64,000 bases of DNA from Paenibacillus tengchongensis (GCF_008973665.1 NZ_WACP01000017.1:1-64000); one strand, 5' to 3'. Positions 23,787-33,014 are shown, counted from the stretch's first letter. Notes: generated from the letters alone by a model not told the origin. A program made the numbers and translations.

Positions 23787-25313
23787 ATGTCTGCACACAA
23801 TCAGACCGTGACAATCGAACTGCTTGAGGATGAATATTGGTGGGGCGGCCGGACGGCCGACGGAGGAAGCATGCCTTATGGTCCTGCGCTGTTTCAGGCG
23901 GATATGACCGGCAATCATAATGGTAACCAGGCTGCGCCGCTGCTGATTTCCAGTAAGGGAAGATACCTGTGGAGCGGGGGGCCTTTTCATTTTCGTTTCG
24001 AGGACGGTTACCTTACGGCGCACGGCGCGGGAGAATTAATTACAGGGGAAGGCCATGGGAGCCTGAAGGGCGTATTTCAGCAGGTCTCCCGGACTTATTT
24101 CCCGCCAGCCGGGGGCATTCCGGAAGAGCTGTTATTTACTGCGCCCCAGTATAACCTGTGGATAGAGCTGCAGTATGAGCCAACCCAGGAGAAGGTGATA
24201 GCCTATGCCAAAAGCGTGCTGGAGCACGGGCTGCCGCCGGGCGTCCTCATGATCGACGACAGCTGGCATGAGCCTTACGGAAACTGGACGTTTCACTACG
24301 GAAGGTTCCCCGATCCAAAAGCGATGGTAGAGGAACTGCATGCGCTGGGCTTCCAGGTGATGCTGTGGGTGTGCCCCTTCATCAGCCCGGATTCGCCGGC
24401 GTTCCGCGAGCTTGAGCCGCGCGGCATTCTGCTTAAAGACAGCAGCGGGCGGACGGCCCTCCGCAAATGGTGGAACGGCTACAGTGCCGTGCTGGATTGC
24501 ACCAACCCGGCAGCGGTGGAGTGGATTCAGGAACGGCTGGATACCCTGCAGCGCAACTATGGCATCGACGGCTTCAAGCTGGACGCCGGGGATGCGGAGT
24601 TCTACGCGCCGGATGATCTCAGCTATGCCCCCGCCACCCCCAGCGGCCACAGCGAAGCCTGGGCCCGGGCCGGGCTGAAATATAAGCTGAACGAATACCG
24701 GGCCTGCTGGAAGCTGGCCGGCCAGCCGCTGGTGCAGCGGCTTAAAGACAAGCGCCATGATTGGGGCGCGGAAGGCCTTGGGGCGTTAATCCCTGATGGA
24801 TTGGCACAGGGTCTGCTGGGATATGCCTACACCTGCCCGGACATGATTGGCGGCGGGGAGATCGGGAGCTTTACCTCAGCCAAGATCGACCCGGAGCTGT
24901 TTGTCCGTTACGCCCAGTGCTCGGCGCTGTTTCCGATGATGCAGTTCTCTGCCGCGCCATGGCGGGTTCTGGATGAGACGCATCTGCGTTATTGTGTGGA
25001 GGCGGCCGGGCTGCATGCCAGCTTCGGTCCCGAAATTCTGGAGCTTGCCCGGCACGCTTCGCGTACGGGCGAGCCGATTTTGCGGCATATGGCTTATGAA
25101 TTCCCGGAAGAAGGGCTGGAGATGATCAAAGACCAGTTCATGCTGGGCAGTAGTACGCTGGTAGCTCCTGTAGTGGAGAAGGGGCGCAGGGAACGGCGGG
25201 TCATTTTCCCTAAAGGAACCTGGAGCGGAGATGACGGCAGTGTGGTGGAGGGACCGGATGTCCTGAACATCGAAGTACCGCTGGGCAGGCTGCCTTACTA
25301 CCGGAAACTGTAG
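23787..25313 (+). CDS. Glycoside hydrolase family 31 enzyme
   Basis: 508 aa from ATG 23787 behind ATAAGGAG (a GTG at 23778 overlaps that site). GH31 catalytic barrel: VLMIDDSWHEPYGNWTF, FQVMLWVCPFISPDS, and GIDGFKLDAGD with the nucleophile near Asp266. The end (FMLGSSTLVAPVVEKGRRER) is the usual GH31 beta part. There is no signal peptide, so it acts inside the cell on an imported alpha-glycoside. The usual RSGWAGSQ acid/base segment is not obvious, so this is a divergent member of unknown substrate (alpha-glucoside, -xyloside or -galactoside). Likely regulated by the divergent AraC protein. Confidence 0.85.
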   Translation: MSAHNQTVTIELLEDEYWWGGRTADGGSMPYGPALFQADMTGNHNGNQAAPLLISSKGRYLWSGGPFHFRFEDGYLTAHGAGELITGEGHGSLKGVFQQVSRTYFPPAGGIPEELLFTAPQYNLWIELQYEPTQEKVIAYAKSVLEHGLPPGVLMIDDSWHEPYGNWTFHYGRFPDPKAMVEELHALGFQVMLWVCPFISPDSPAFRELEPRGILLKDSSGRTALRKWWNGYSAVLDCTNPAAVEWIQERLDTLQRNYGIDGFKLDAGDAEFYAPDDLSYAPATPSGHSEAWARAGLKYKLNEYRACWKLAGQPLVQRLKDKRHDWGAEGLGALIPDGLAQGLLGYAYTCPDMIGGGEIGSFTSAKIDPELFVRYAQCSALFPMMQFSAAPWRVLDETHLRYCVEAAGLHASFGPEILELARHASRTGEPILRHMAYEFPEEGLEMIKDQFMLGSSTLVAPVVEKGRRERRVIFPKGTWSGDDGSVVEGPDVLNIEVPLGRLPYYRKL

Positions 25314-25353
25314 CTTAAATAGACAAGAAGCGAACCGAATACCGCTTTGCAGC

Positions 25354-25386
25354 AGCCGGCTGTCCTGCCCAGGATGGCCGGTTTGC
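25354..25386 (+). terminator. Possible terminator after GH31
   Basis: AGCCGGCTGTCCT/AGGATGGCCGGTT imperfect stem with GCCC loop; the downstream T-run is weak. Confidence 0.5.
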
Positions 25387-25425
25387 TCTGTTTCGGCGGC
25401 CACCTGCTGAATCGTGAATTTTATA

Positions 25426-25453
25426 TACATGAAATTGAATGAATCACCGATAA
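25426..25453 (+). promoter_or_regulatory. Possible SigD-type promoter
   Basis: TACA, 16 bp, ACCGATAA approximates the motility sigma consensus TAAA-N15-GCCGATAT. It lies 55 bases upstream of a chemoreceptor gene, the expected kind of target. Confidence 0.4.
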
Positions 25454-25507
25454 ATAGGAGAGAACATCTTACTAGATTCAAGACATCCGCACCTCGGGAG
25501 GGACCTC

Positions 25508-27091
25508 ATGTTTATTCGCAACTGGAAAGTATCTACCAAAATCTTATGTGTGCTGATTCTCTCGGTTATGTTTATGACCGCAATCGGCATATCAAGCTTT
25601 TTCTCATTGGAGGGCGTTACCGCCAAGTCCAAAAAGATGTATGAGGAAAAGCTGGTCTCCTCGGGGCTTATCCAACATATCCTCTTCAACAATGCCCAAA
25701 TCGACTCCTACAATTTGGAGCGGCTGATCGACACGTCGTCCGCCAATAACGATTCTCTGCTCCGGCAGATCCAAGACCGGGTCACCGAGAATATAGAGGT
25801 GCAGAAGGCCTTTGAAGCCATTCCGATGACGACGGAAATTCAGGAGCAATACACGCTCTTCAAGTCGCTGATTACGCAGAACAATGAAGTGAAGCAGCAG
25901 TTCGACGCTCATCTCGCCGCCGGAAGCCAGGAGGATGCTTACCGGGTATACACAGACCAGCTAAAGCCGATCCGCGCGAAGATGATTGGAGCGATTGAAG
26001 CCATTGTCGGCAACCAGCAGGCAGACGCCCTGACCTTCTACGAGGAGAGCAAGGCAAGTGCGCAGCGTTCGAATGTGCTCACCGCTTTGTTAACCGTGCT
26101 GGCTGTGGTGTTGTGCGGACTGATCGGGCTGCTAATTGCCCGTTCCATCACCCGGCCCGTCCGCCAGCTGCAGGACGTTATGGCACGGGTCCGGAACAAT
26201 GACCTTACAGCCGAGGTGAAGTATCAATCGAAGGACGAGCTGGGCCAGCTCAGCGATGCCGTCAATGCGACCGTGAAGAACCTACGGAGTATCATTGACC
26301 ATATCCTGGATGCTTCAAGCAATGTAGCCGCCTCCAGCCAGCAGATCTCCGCCAACTCGGACGATGTCTCCACCGGAAGCATAAAGCAGGCTGAAGATAC
26401 CCAGATGATTGCCGAATTGTTCAAGGAATTGTCCACGGCAGTTAATGACGTGGCAGTCCGGGCAGAGAATGCGGCCGAATTATCCGCGAACACAGTCAAC
26501 ATTGCGGTGGAAGGCGGAGCCGTTATCCAGTCTTCCATTCAAAGCATGGATGAGGTAAACGAACAAATGAAGCTGCTGGAGAAAGACTCGGAGCGGATTG
26601 GCGAAATTATCGCGGTGATTGACGAAATCTCGGGGCAAACGAACCTGCTTGCGCTGAATGCGGCCATTGAAGCCGCGCGTGCGGGTGAGCAGGGCCGCGG
26701 ATTTGCCGTGGTGGCCGCTGAGGTCCGCAAGCTCGCGGAGCGCAGTGTCGGCGCCACCAAGCAAATCTCCGCCATCATCTGCCAGATCCAGGAGAATACC
26801 CGGAACAGCGCAAGGGCCGTTTCAGATGGAGTCGTCCATTCCCGGCAGACGCAGGCTTCCTTTGAACAGATTATGCTGAAAGTGAATGACACTTCCGAGC
26901 AGATTACGATGATAGCGGCCGCCTGCGAGGAGCAAGCCGCCCAGACGGCTCTGGTTATGCAGTCCATTGAATCCATTGCATCGATCAGTGAAGAGACTGC
27001 CGCCGCCACCCAGGAGACGGCAGCGACGTCGCAGTCCCTGGCGAAGCTTGCCGAGGGGCTGAGTGAGACTGTGAATGTGTTTAAGGTGTAA
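25508..27091 (+). CDS. Methyl-accepting chemotaxis protein
   Basis: 527 aa. TM1 at ~11-32, a helical periplasmic-side sensor (four-helix-bundle MCP type, ~33-190), TM2 at ~192-212, HAMP at ~213-265, and the cytoplasmic signalling coiled coil to the end. The hairpin tip (EISGQTNLLALNAAIEAARA and GEQGRGFAVVAAEVRKLAER) is intact, so it should couple to CheA/CheW. Ligand unknown. No other chemotaxis gene is nearby. The ATG follows CGGGAGGGACCTC. Confidence 0.93.
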   Translation: MFIRNWKVSTKILCVLILSVMFMTAIGISSFFSLEGVTAKSKKMYEEKLVSSGLIQHILFNNAQIDSYNLERLIDTSSANNDSLLRQIQDRVTENIEVQKAFEAIPMTTEIQEQYTLFKSLITQNNEVKQQFDAHLAAGSQEDAYRVYTDQLKPIRAKMIGAIEAIVGNQQADALTFYEESKASAQRSNVLTALLTVLAVVLCGLIGLLIARSITRPVRQLQDVMARVRNNDLTAEVKYQSKDELGQLSDAVNATVKNLRSIIDHILDASSNVAASSQQISANSDDVSTGSIKQAEDTQMIAELFKELSTAVNDVAVRAENAAELSANTVNIAVEGGAVIQSSIQSMDEVNEQMKLLEKDSERIGEIIAVIDEISGQTNLLALNAAIEAARAGEQGRGFAVVAAEVRKLAERSVGATKQISAIICQIQENTRNSARAVSDGVVHSRQTQASFEQIMLKVNDTSEQITMIAAACEEQAAQTALVMQSIESIASISEETAAATQETAATSQSLAKLAEGLSETVNVFKV

Positions 27092-27099
27092 CAGAACGA

Positions 27100-27128
27100 T
27101 TGTAATCTGAATTCCATTTTCATAGAAT
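27100..27128 (+). promoter_or_regulatory. Promoter of the beta-propeller glycosidase
   Basis: TTGTAA, 17 bp, TAGAAT, with the cre-like site placed just after it near +1. Confidence 0.7.
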
Positions 27129-27133
27129 AGGGT

Positions 27134-27147
27134 AATAAGCGCTTACA
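27134..27147. promoter_or_regulatory. cre-like CcpA site
   Basis: Reverse strand TGTAAGCGCTTATT against TGWAANCGNTNWCA: the core matches and only the last two bases differ. Its place just after the -10 suggests repression by CcpA when preferred sugars are present. Confidence 0.6.
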
Positions 27148-27168
27148 TCATAGAGAGGATGAATTTGG

Positions 27169-28104
27169 ATGAAGGCACCTTTATTCCGCGATCCGGTGTT
27201 CGATGGCGCGGCTGACCCTGTCCTGATATGGAACCGGGAGGCGCAGGAGTGGTGGATGATTTATACGAACCGCAGGGTAACGGCGGAGGGTGAGGGAGTC
27301 GCCTGGGTGCACGGCACCGACCTTGGCGTCGCTTCCTCGCGGGACGGGGGCCGGAGCTGGCTGTACCGCGGCACCTTGCAGGGCCTCGACATTGAATGGG
27401 GCCGCAACACATTCTGGGCGCCGGAAATCTATTGGCATGACGGGCTGTACCATATGTATGTCAGCTATATTCAGGGTGTGCCGACCGGCTGGTCCGGCCA
27501 CCGCCGAGATATGCTGCATTATACAAGTCCGGACCTGCTGAAATGGACCTTCCGCTCCAGGCTGAATCTGAGCTCGGACCGGGTCATCGATGCCTGCATC
27601 CATGAGCTGCCCGGAGGCGGCTTCCGGATGTGGTACAAGGACGAAGCCAACGGTTCACACACGTATGCGGCGGACAGCAAGGATCTGTATCACTGGGAAG
27701 TTGCAGGCCCGGTGCTCACGGAGCGGCCGCATGAAGGGGCGAATGTATTCCGGTTTAAAGGCAGCTACTGGCTGATCGTCGACGAATGGCGCGGGCAGGG
27801 CGTCTTCCGTTCGGATGACCTGGAATCGTGGGAGCGGACCGGATTAATCCTTGACCAGCCGGGTACGCGCGAGGACGACGGTACGATCGGACTCCATGCC
27901 GATGTGGTCGTACAAGGGGAACAGGCCTATATCTTCTATTTCACGCATCCCGGAAGAGACGGGGCAGAGACGGTGGAAGGGCCGGAGGGCAGGTACCAAA
28001 GCCGCCGCTCTTCCATCCAGGTGGCCCGGCTGGATGTGATGGACGGTGTGCTTGTGTGCAACCGTGACGAAGAATTTGAAATCGGGCTGCTGCCGGAAGC
28101 TTGA
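27169..28104 (+). CDS. Five-bladed beta-propeller glycosidase (GH43-like)
   Basis: 311 aa. The fold of the GH43/32/62/117 group is suggested by the early acidic motif AADPVLIWN, the second-blade WAPEIYWHDGLYHMYVSY, and the later VIDACIHEL and KGSYWLIVDEW. These supply three candidate catalytic carboxylates. There is no signal peptide, so it should act on imported sugars, fitting the nearby GH31 enzyme. Exact specificity cannot be read from the sequence. Controlled by a clear promoter with a cre-like site; the ATG follows GAGAGGATGAATTTGG. Confidence 0.8.
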   Translation: MKAPLFRDPVFDGAADPVLIWNREAQEWWMIYTNRRVTAEGEGVAWVHGTDLGVASSRDGGRSWLYRGTLQGLDIEWGRNTFWAPEIYWHDGLYHMYVSYIQGVPTGWSGHRRDMLHYTSPDLLKWTFRSRLNLSSDRVIDACIHELPGGGFRMWYKDEANGSHTYAADSKDLYHWEVAGPVLTERPHEGANVFRFKGSYWLIVDEWRGQGVFRSDDLESWERTGLILDQPGTREDDGTIGLHADVVVQGEQAYIFYFTHPGRDGAETVEGPEGRYQSRRSSIQVARLDVMDGVLVCNRDEEFEIGLLPEA

Positions 28105-28247
28105 TCCTTGAAATTACAGGAGTTCCCTGTTAAAGTTGTCTTTACAAGCACATGAAAGCCGGGTGAAGAGATTCGGCGCAGCAGAAGCTTGATGTTCGGG
28201 AGCTTTGCTGCGGCTGGAGAGGGCAAACATTCAATTTTAAGCACAAT

Positions 28248-28268
28248 AAATAAGCTGTACGCTTATTT
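28248..28268. promoter_or_regulatory. Perfect AT-rich inverted repeat
   Basis: AAATAAGC-TGTAC-GCTTATTT, between the glycosidase and the terminator at 28319. Operator or RNA hairpin; no T-run follows. The rest of 28105-28318 holds nothing recognisable. Confidence 0.45.
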
Positions 28269-28318
28269 GTTGCGCGCAAATTGATGTTCTGCTCTCCGGA
28301 ATAGCTTCACTTGTTGTA

Positions 28319-28349
28319 GACCGTAGAGCGATAGCTCTGCGGTCTTTTT
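28319..28349 (+). terminator. Strong terminator
   Basis: GACCGTAGAGC-GATA-GCTCTGCGGTC with two internal mismatches, then five T. It separates the glycosidase from the methyltransferase. Confidence 0.9.
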
Positions 28350-28393
28350 GCTTTATCCGGAAGTTGTGCTTGAAGCATAAGGAGGGTTTACTC

Positions 28394-29227
28394 ATGTTCA
28401 TGGATTTATTTCAGCAGCTGCAGAAGCCGGAGACATTCAAACGCCCGGAGAAGATGTTCTGGCAGGACCCGCATATTGCAAGGTATCTGCTGGAGGCGCA
28501 TTTGAGTCCGCAGACGGATGCAGCCAGCAGAAGGCCGGAGTTTCTTGACCGTTCGGCGGATTTTATCGCAGCGGCGGCGATGAAGGACGGCGGTACACGT
28601 ATTATCGATTACGGCTGCGGGCCGGGGCTGTATTGCGAGCGGCTGGCGCAAAGGGGCTTTGCGGTAACCGGGATCGACTTCTCGGAGCATTCCATCAGGT
28701 ATGCCAGGGAAAGTGCGCAGGCCAAGCAGTTGGCGATCACCTACCGTTACGGGGATTACCTGAAGCTGGCCGTGGAGGGGCCATATGATCTGGCAATCCT
28801 GATCTACTGCGATTACGGGGCGCTGGGGCCAGAGGACCGGAGGCAGCTGCTGCACAATATCCGGGGGAGCCTGCGGGCAGGCGGGAGGCTGCTGCTGGAT
28901 GTATTCACCGCCCACCGGTTTGCGCGTCTGACGGAAGAGAGCCGCTGGTCGCTGCAGCCGCATGGCGGGTTCTGGTCGCCGGACGCCCATCTGGAGCTGG
29001 CCCAAAGCCTGAAATATGACGGTTATGTCTCGCTGAACCATACGGTGATCGTGACCGGGCAAGAAACGGAGGCCTATTACATCTGGGATCAGGCTTTTAC
29101 TGAAGAGATGCTTGCAAGCGAGCTGGCCGGAGCGGGATTTGAGCTGATGTCCTTCTACAACGATGTTGCCGGTGAAGCTTACCGTGAAGGTCATGACACC
29201 CTTGCTGTGTTGGCGGAGAAGAAATAA
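28394..29227 (+). CDS. Class I SAM-dependent methyltransferase
   Basis: 277 aa from ATG 28394, 7 bases after GGAGGG. Motif I is RIIDYGCGPGLYCERL, the acidic end of strand 2 is VTGIDFSEHSIRYA, and motif IV is LAILIYCDYGALG with post-motif LRAGGRLLLDVF. Standard Rossmann methyltransferase of the Methyltransf_25/31 type. The substrate is unknown and the neighbours give no clue. It is followed at 29240 by a stem-loop that serves the minus-strand operon. Confidence 0.88.
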   Translation: MFMDLFQQLQKPETFKRPEKMFWQDPHIARYLLEAHLSPQTDAASRRPEFLDRSADFIAAAAMKDGGTRIIDYGCGPGLYCERLAQRGFAVTGIDFSEHSIRYARESAQAKQLAITYRYGDYLKLAVEGPYDLAILIYCDYGALGPEDRRQLLHNIRGSLRAGGRLLLDVFTAHRFARLTEESRWSLQPHGGFWSPDAHLELAQSLKYDGYVSLNHTVIVTGQETEAYYIWDQAFTEEMLASELAGAGFELMSFYNDVAGEAYREGHDTLAVLAEKK

Positions 29228-29231
29228 GGGC

Positions 29232-29283
29232 GAAAAATAGAGGCTGTCCCATAAGCCATCAATTGGCTTCTAGGGACAGCCTC
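29232..29283 (-). terminator. Terminator of the sigma/ABC operon
   Basis: GAGGCTGTCCC/GGGACAGCCTC stem with an inner AAGCCA/TTGGCTT stem. The T-run (TATTTTT) is on the minus-strand side, so it mainly ends the operon coming from 32873. Confidence 0.85.
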
Positions 29284-29361
29284 GTAGTAGAGCTAAGATT
29301 AATGGAGGACGCTGCGCAAATAGAGCGTCACTCTCATCCAACCTGTGCCTGAATCCCGCAG

Positions 29362-30207
29362 CTACAGGTCTTTCCGGCTGAACGCCCGGCATCCGAGCAG
29401 AAGCAGCAGCGCCGCATACCCTGCGGTGTAGAGAAGAAAGGCATTGGAAGGCACATTCGCTATGGAAAAGGGGCCCACGTCCGATATGGCCAGGCCGGCC
29501 CAATCCGCACCGCCGGCAAGCTCATAGAGGCTTCTCCGGTATACCGAGTCAGTCGGCAGCAGCAGTCCGGTCACCAGCATGAATTTCTCTACGGCGGGGT
29601 TGACTCCGCCATAGACGGAAATCCCTTCAACCAGTCCGCAGAAAAGGGCGAAGCCATAGAGCAGGGCCGAGCAGATGCCGTTCCCGAGCATCGGCAGATA
29701 CACGGAGCCCAGCATGGTCAGCGAGAGCAGCAGGAGCGGCATCCAGAGAAACAGCCCAAGGCCGCGCAGAATATCCCCGGGAAGGAGGGGGAGTCCGGCC
29801 AGGCTGTAAACGATCCAGACCAGCGACAGGAACAGGACGGCATTATACACCGTGATCCACACCGCGTGGCCCAGCCACTTGGCCAGGTACAGCCTCCAGC
29901 GGGGAAGGGAGCGGGCGGCGACGGCGAGCAGCAGGCCGCTCTCCTGCTCGCCGGTAATGGTTCCCATCGTCGAGAAGAGCACGAAGAAGGCGGACAGAAG
30001 CTGCGCGAAGAACAGCCCGAGCACCATCAGCACCATTCCGTTCAGCATCCGTTCGGCAGCGGAGACCGTGTTCATTCCGATTACACCTGTCAGCTCCCGG
30101 ACGCCAAGCGCGAACAGAACCATGAACACCACGGTCAGAATAAAGGTCACCAGGAACACCCGCTTACGGGTCAGTTCCTTGAAGGTGGCTGAAATATACA
30201 TGGTCAT
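29362..30207 (-). CDS. ABC-2 type permease
   Basis: 281 aa from ATG 30207 behind GGAGGTG; the frame is open further upstream but that part overlaps the ATPase gene. Six hydrophobic segments (first at ~17-38) and the cytoplasmic GTITGEQESGLLLAVAA after TM2 are typical of ABC-2 exporters, which move antibiotics, lipids or bacteriocins, or give self-protection. The start overlaps the ATPase stop by 4 bases. Fourth gene of the sigma - anti-sigma - ATPase - permease operon. Confidence 0.88.
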   Translation of the reverse strand: MTMYISATFKELTRKRVFLVTFILTVVFMVLFALGVRELTGVIGMNTVSAAERMLNGMVLMVLGLFFAQLLSAFFVLFSTMGTITGEQESGLLLAVAARSLPRWRLYLAKWLGHAVWITVYNAVLFLSLVWIVYSLAGLPLLPGDILRGLGLFLWMPLLLLSLTMLGSVYLPMLGNGICSALLYGFALFCGLVEGISVYGGVNPAVEKFMLVTGLLLPTDSVYRRSLYELAGGADWAGLAISDVGPFSIANVPSNAFLLYTAGYAALLLLLGCRAFSRKDL

Positions 30208-31175
30208 TGCCGGACACCTCCCTTGCGGGATTCTGCCATCCGCAGGAACCAGGCCTCCAGGCTGTTCGGCTCGGGGCCGGACTCGTAGAGCGTCAGGCCG
30301 CTGCGGATGAACAGGGAGCAGAGGTAGCCGGCCTGTTCCCGGTCCGTGACGCGCGCGGTCAGGAGCGCGTTGCCCTGATCGTCTGCTTCGGCCAGGTGCA
30401 GCAGCGGAGCTTGCGTGCCGCCGGTGGCAGAAGCGAGCTCCTCCCAGCTCTCCGGCAGCCAGCCGCCGAGCCGGAAGCGCCAGCTGACGCCGCCGGTGCC
30501 GCCGAGCAGCTCGTGCAGCGGGCCTGCGGCCAGCAGCTCGCCGCCGTACAGGAAGGCGGCTGCATCGCACAGCTCCTCCACATCCTCCAACAGATGGGTG
30601 TTGAGGAAGACGGTCACGCCGCGCTTCCGCAGCTGCTTCAGCAGGCTGCGGATTTCGTAGCGGCCGACAGGGTCGAGGGCCGAAGCGGGCTCATCCAGGA
30701 TGACCAGCTCCGGCTCCAGCAGCAGCGCGGCCGCCAGGCCCAGCCGCTGCTGCATGCCTTTGGAGAAGCCGCCGACCCGGCGGTCTGCGGCTTCCGAGAG
30801 GCCGACCAGGTCCAGGGTGTCCCGGACCCGGGCGCGGAAAGCGGGCGAGCGCGTCTCCTGCGGCCGCAGCCCGCCCAGCTGGCCGTGGAAGCGGAGCACC
30901 TCCGCCGGGGTCAGCCAGTCCTGAAAGCGGAACAGCTCGGGTAAATACCCGAGCTTACGCCTTGCTTCCGGCCGGCCCAGCGGCTGTCCCAGAACGGTGG
31001 CCCGCCCCGAATCGGGGCGGTGGAGGCCGGCCAGCATCTTGACGAAGGTGCTTTTGCCGGCACCGTTGGGTCCCAAGAGACCGAAGATGCTGCCCTCCTG
31101 CACCTGCAGGGTGATGCCGCGGCAGCCGCCGCGGCCATTATAGGTCTTGGTCAATTCCGCCGTCTCGATCATCAC
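30204..31175 (-). CDS. ABC transporter ATP-binding protein
   Basis: 323 aa. Walker A GPNGAGKST (~36-44), signature FSKGMQQRLGLA, Walker B LVILDEPASALDP, and H-loop NTHLLEDVEE. The ~110 residues after the nucleotide-binding domain (from ~215) are an accessory domain, as in many antimicrobial-export ATPases. It overlaps both neighbours by 4 bases, so it is strongly coupled. Extremely GC-rich, with Arg/Leu/Ala codons unlike the AT-richer genes at 18-22 kb. Confidence 0.93.
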   Translation of the reverse strand: MMIETAELTKTYNGRGGCRGITLQVQEGSIFGLLGPNGAGKSTFVKMLAGLHRPDSGRATVLGQPLGRPEARRKLGYLPELFRFQDWLTPAEVLRFHGQLGGLRPQETRSPAFRARVRDTLDLVGLSEAADRRVGGFSKGMQQRLGLAAALLLEPELVILDEPASALDPVGRYEIRSLLKQLRKRGVTVFLNTHLLEDVEELCDAAAFLYGGELLAAGPLHELLGGTGGVSWRFRLGGWLPESWEELASATGGTQAPLLHLAEADDQGNALLTARVTDREQAGYLCSLFIRSGLTLYESGPEPNSLEAWFLRMAESRKGGVRQ

Positions 31176-32347
31176 TGCTGCATCAGCTCCTGTGCAGCCT
31201 GAGTGAAGGAGGCGTCCGTCGGGAAGTCTTGCGTGCTTCCGCTCAGAAGGCTCATCCGGTCTCCGTCGAGCCAGAGCAGGAAGCGCTCGGCGCCGCCCTC
31301 GGCCATGACCGCATCATACCCGTTCAGTTTGAGAACGGTAGTCGTGCCGTCGACGGCCGGAACCGGCAGGGTGTTCTGCCAGTCGCCGATGGCGGCCAGC
31401 TTGGTCCGCAGGCTGTCCGGCAGCACGGGCAGACCCAGCACCGCATCCCGCACCGTTTGCGGGTCAATGCCATTGCCTACGGTCAGCTCCGGTTTGCCGA
31501 ATTGGAGCAGCCGGACCGGGTGGCCGGATAAGCTGCCCGCCGAGACGACCCCGTCCGGGATCGACAGCGTAATCGGCTGTCCGTCGGCTTCGGACGGCAG
31601 GGCGGTGCCGCTGCCGAACCGGGCCAGCAGCCGGTTGACGGCCTTCACGTTCAGGTTGAAGGTCAGCTTGGAAGCCGGCTGAAAGACAGGACCGGCGGAG
31701 TCCTCCAGCCGCAGCAGGTTGCCGCCCATCCGCGCTTCGGCTTCGTTCCAGCTCAGGTCAAGGGCCTCGCCGCTGCTGGACTGGGACAAGCTGCCGTACT
31801 GGGCCAGATTGAAGCTGCGGTCACCGGCGGGCGAACCGTTCTCCAGCAGCGAGGAGATCGCCGTCATATCATCGGCCGTAATGCTGACGCCGACCATCTG
31901 CTGAATGCGGAATGTATGCTGCATCGAAGCCAGCACCCGGTCTCCAAGCGGTGTGGTGAAGAGTCCTACAGCTATGGCGGCTGCGGTAACCCCGGCCGCC
32001 GCTCTCCGCAGCCGGCGTCTGGCCGGCCGTTCTGTCTTCCAGGCTCCTGCGGCCTTGCCGGTCCTTGCCGTGTCTGCAGCTTCCGCTGCCGGTGCAGCGG
32101 CCATCGCCGGCGTATCTTGTAAACGATCGCTTTGCAACATGTGAATTACACCATCCTTTTCATCTTGAGCTTCCATTCCTGTCATTTGGGGCCGGGGAGC
32201 TGTTCCGCCGGAATCCCGGCAGTCTTCTGCGGGCGCGGTCCAGAATGCCGGAACCGGCTCCCGCTGCGCAAGGCCCTCAAACCGCTCCCAAGCGCGGTCT
32301 GTATCAAAGACCGGCTCCGCGCCGGCCCGCTTCGCTTTGTCCGTCAT
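31172..32347 (-). CDS. Membrane-anchored anti-sigma-type protein
   Basis: 391 aa from ATG 32347, preceded by AGGAGGAG inside the end of the sigma gene. The N-terminal ~110 residues are cytoplasmic and hydrophilic. A single membrane helix lies at ~113-133 (AAAGVTAAAIAVGLFTTPLG). The large outer domain has two similar beta-rich halves. There is no zinc-finger motif, so its sigma-binding segment is of another type. Position after the ECF sigma gene, with a 44-base overlap, and the topology support an anti-sigma role; this is an inference. Confidence 0.75.
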   Translation of the reverse strand: MTDKAKRAGAEPVFDTDRAWERFEGLAQREPVPAFWTAPAEDCRDSGGTAPRPQMTGMEAQDEKDGVIHMLQSDRLQDTPAMAAAPAAEAADTARTGKAAGAWKTERPARRRLRRAAAGVTAAAIAVGLFTTPLGDRVLASMQHTFRIQQMVGVSITADDMTAISSLLENGSPAGDRSFNLAQYGSLSQSSSGEALDLSWNEAEARMGGNLLRLEDSAGPVFQPASKLTFNLNVKAVNRLLARFGSGTALPSEADGQPITLSIPDGVVSAGSLSGHPVRLLQFGKPELTVGNGIDPQTVRDAVLGLPVLPDSLRTKLAAIGDWQNTLPVPAVDGTTTVLKLNGYDAVMAEGGAERFLLWLDGDRMSLLSGSTQDFPTDASFTQAAQELMQQ

Positions 32348-32873
32348 CGCTTTGCTTCTCCTCCTGACCATATTTCTTCTTCAGCCGTTCTTCCGCCCGG
32401 GCCAGCAGAGTGCCGACAATCTTCGGGTTAACCTCCAGCCGCCGGGCAATCTCCTCATAGCTGTATCCTTCCTCCCGCAGCAGGAGGGCGGTCCGGTCGC
32501 GGTCCGAGAGCTTCTGCAGCACCCGGCGGACCACATCCTTTTCCCACTCGCGGATGACCTCAGTCTCCCCTGAAGGGGCAGCGCCTTCCGACCAGGCTGC
32601 GATGCGGGCCGTTTCCTTCTCCACTAATGTCTTGCCCGACGACCGCTGCCGCAGGTAATCATAACCGGCCCGGGTAAGCACCCGGTGCAGCCAGGCGCCT
32701 ACCGCCTCCAGCCGCTCCGGCGGATTCCGGTAGAGCCGCAGGAATACCTCCTGGGTCAAATCCTCGGCCGCCGCGTAATCGCCGGTCAGGGCATAGAGCT
32801 TTCGCACCACCTCGGGGTAATGCTCCCGGAACAAGCGCTGGAAGAGCTCGGGTACCTTTGATCCTTCCTCCAT
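32304..32873 (-). CDS. ECF-type RNA polymerase sigma factor
   Basis: 189 aa. Region 2 has YAAAEDLTQEVFLRLYRNPP and VGAWLHRVLTRAGYDYLR. Region 4 has LSDRDRTALLLREEGYSYEE, a helix-turn-helix (IARRLEVNPKIVGTLLARAE) and a basic end. Differs clearly from the SigW gene at 9719. First gene of a tight operon with an anti-sigma and an ABC exporter, so it probably induces its own operon. Upstream on the minus strand a CGTCTTA could be an ECF -10, but a matching -35 is not evident. Confidence 0.88.
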   Translation of the reverse strand: MEEGSKVPELFQRLFREHYPEVVRKLYALTGDYAAAEDLTQEVFLRLYRNPPERLEAVGAWLHRVLTRAGYDYLRQRSSGKTLVEKETARIAAWSEGAAPSGETEVIREWEKDVVRRVLQKLSDRDRTALLLREEGYSYEEIARRLEVNPKIVGTLLARAEERLKKKYGQEEKQSDDGQSEAGRRGAGL

Positions 32874-33014
32874 GTTGCCGCCGTCCCCCTTTCACATATA
32901 AGACGTATGCCGGACCTTTTTTATAGCAGGTGCAAATCATGGGAATTGTAATAGGGATGGAATCCCTAGGAGTGACGCTCATCCAGAGGGTAACGGAATT
33001 CTTCCCTGTTGTGC

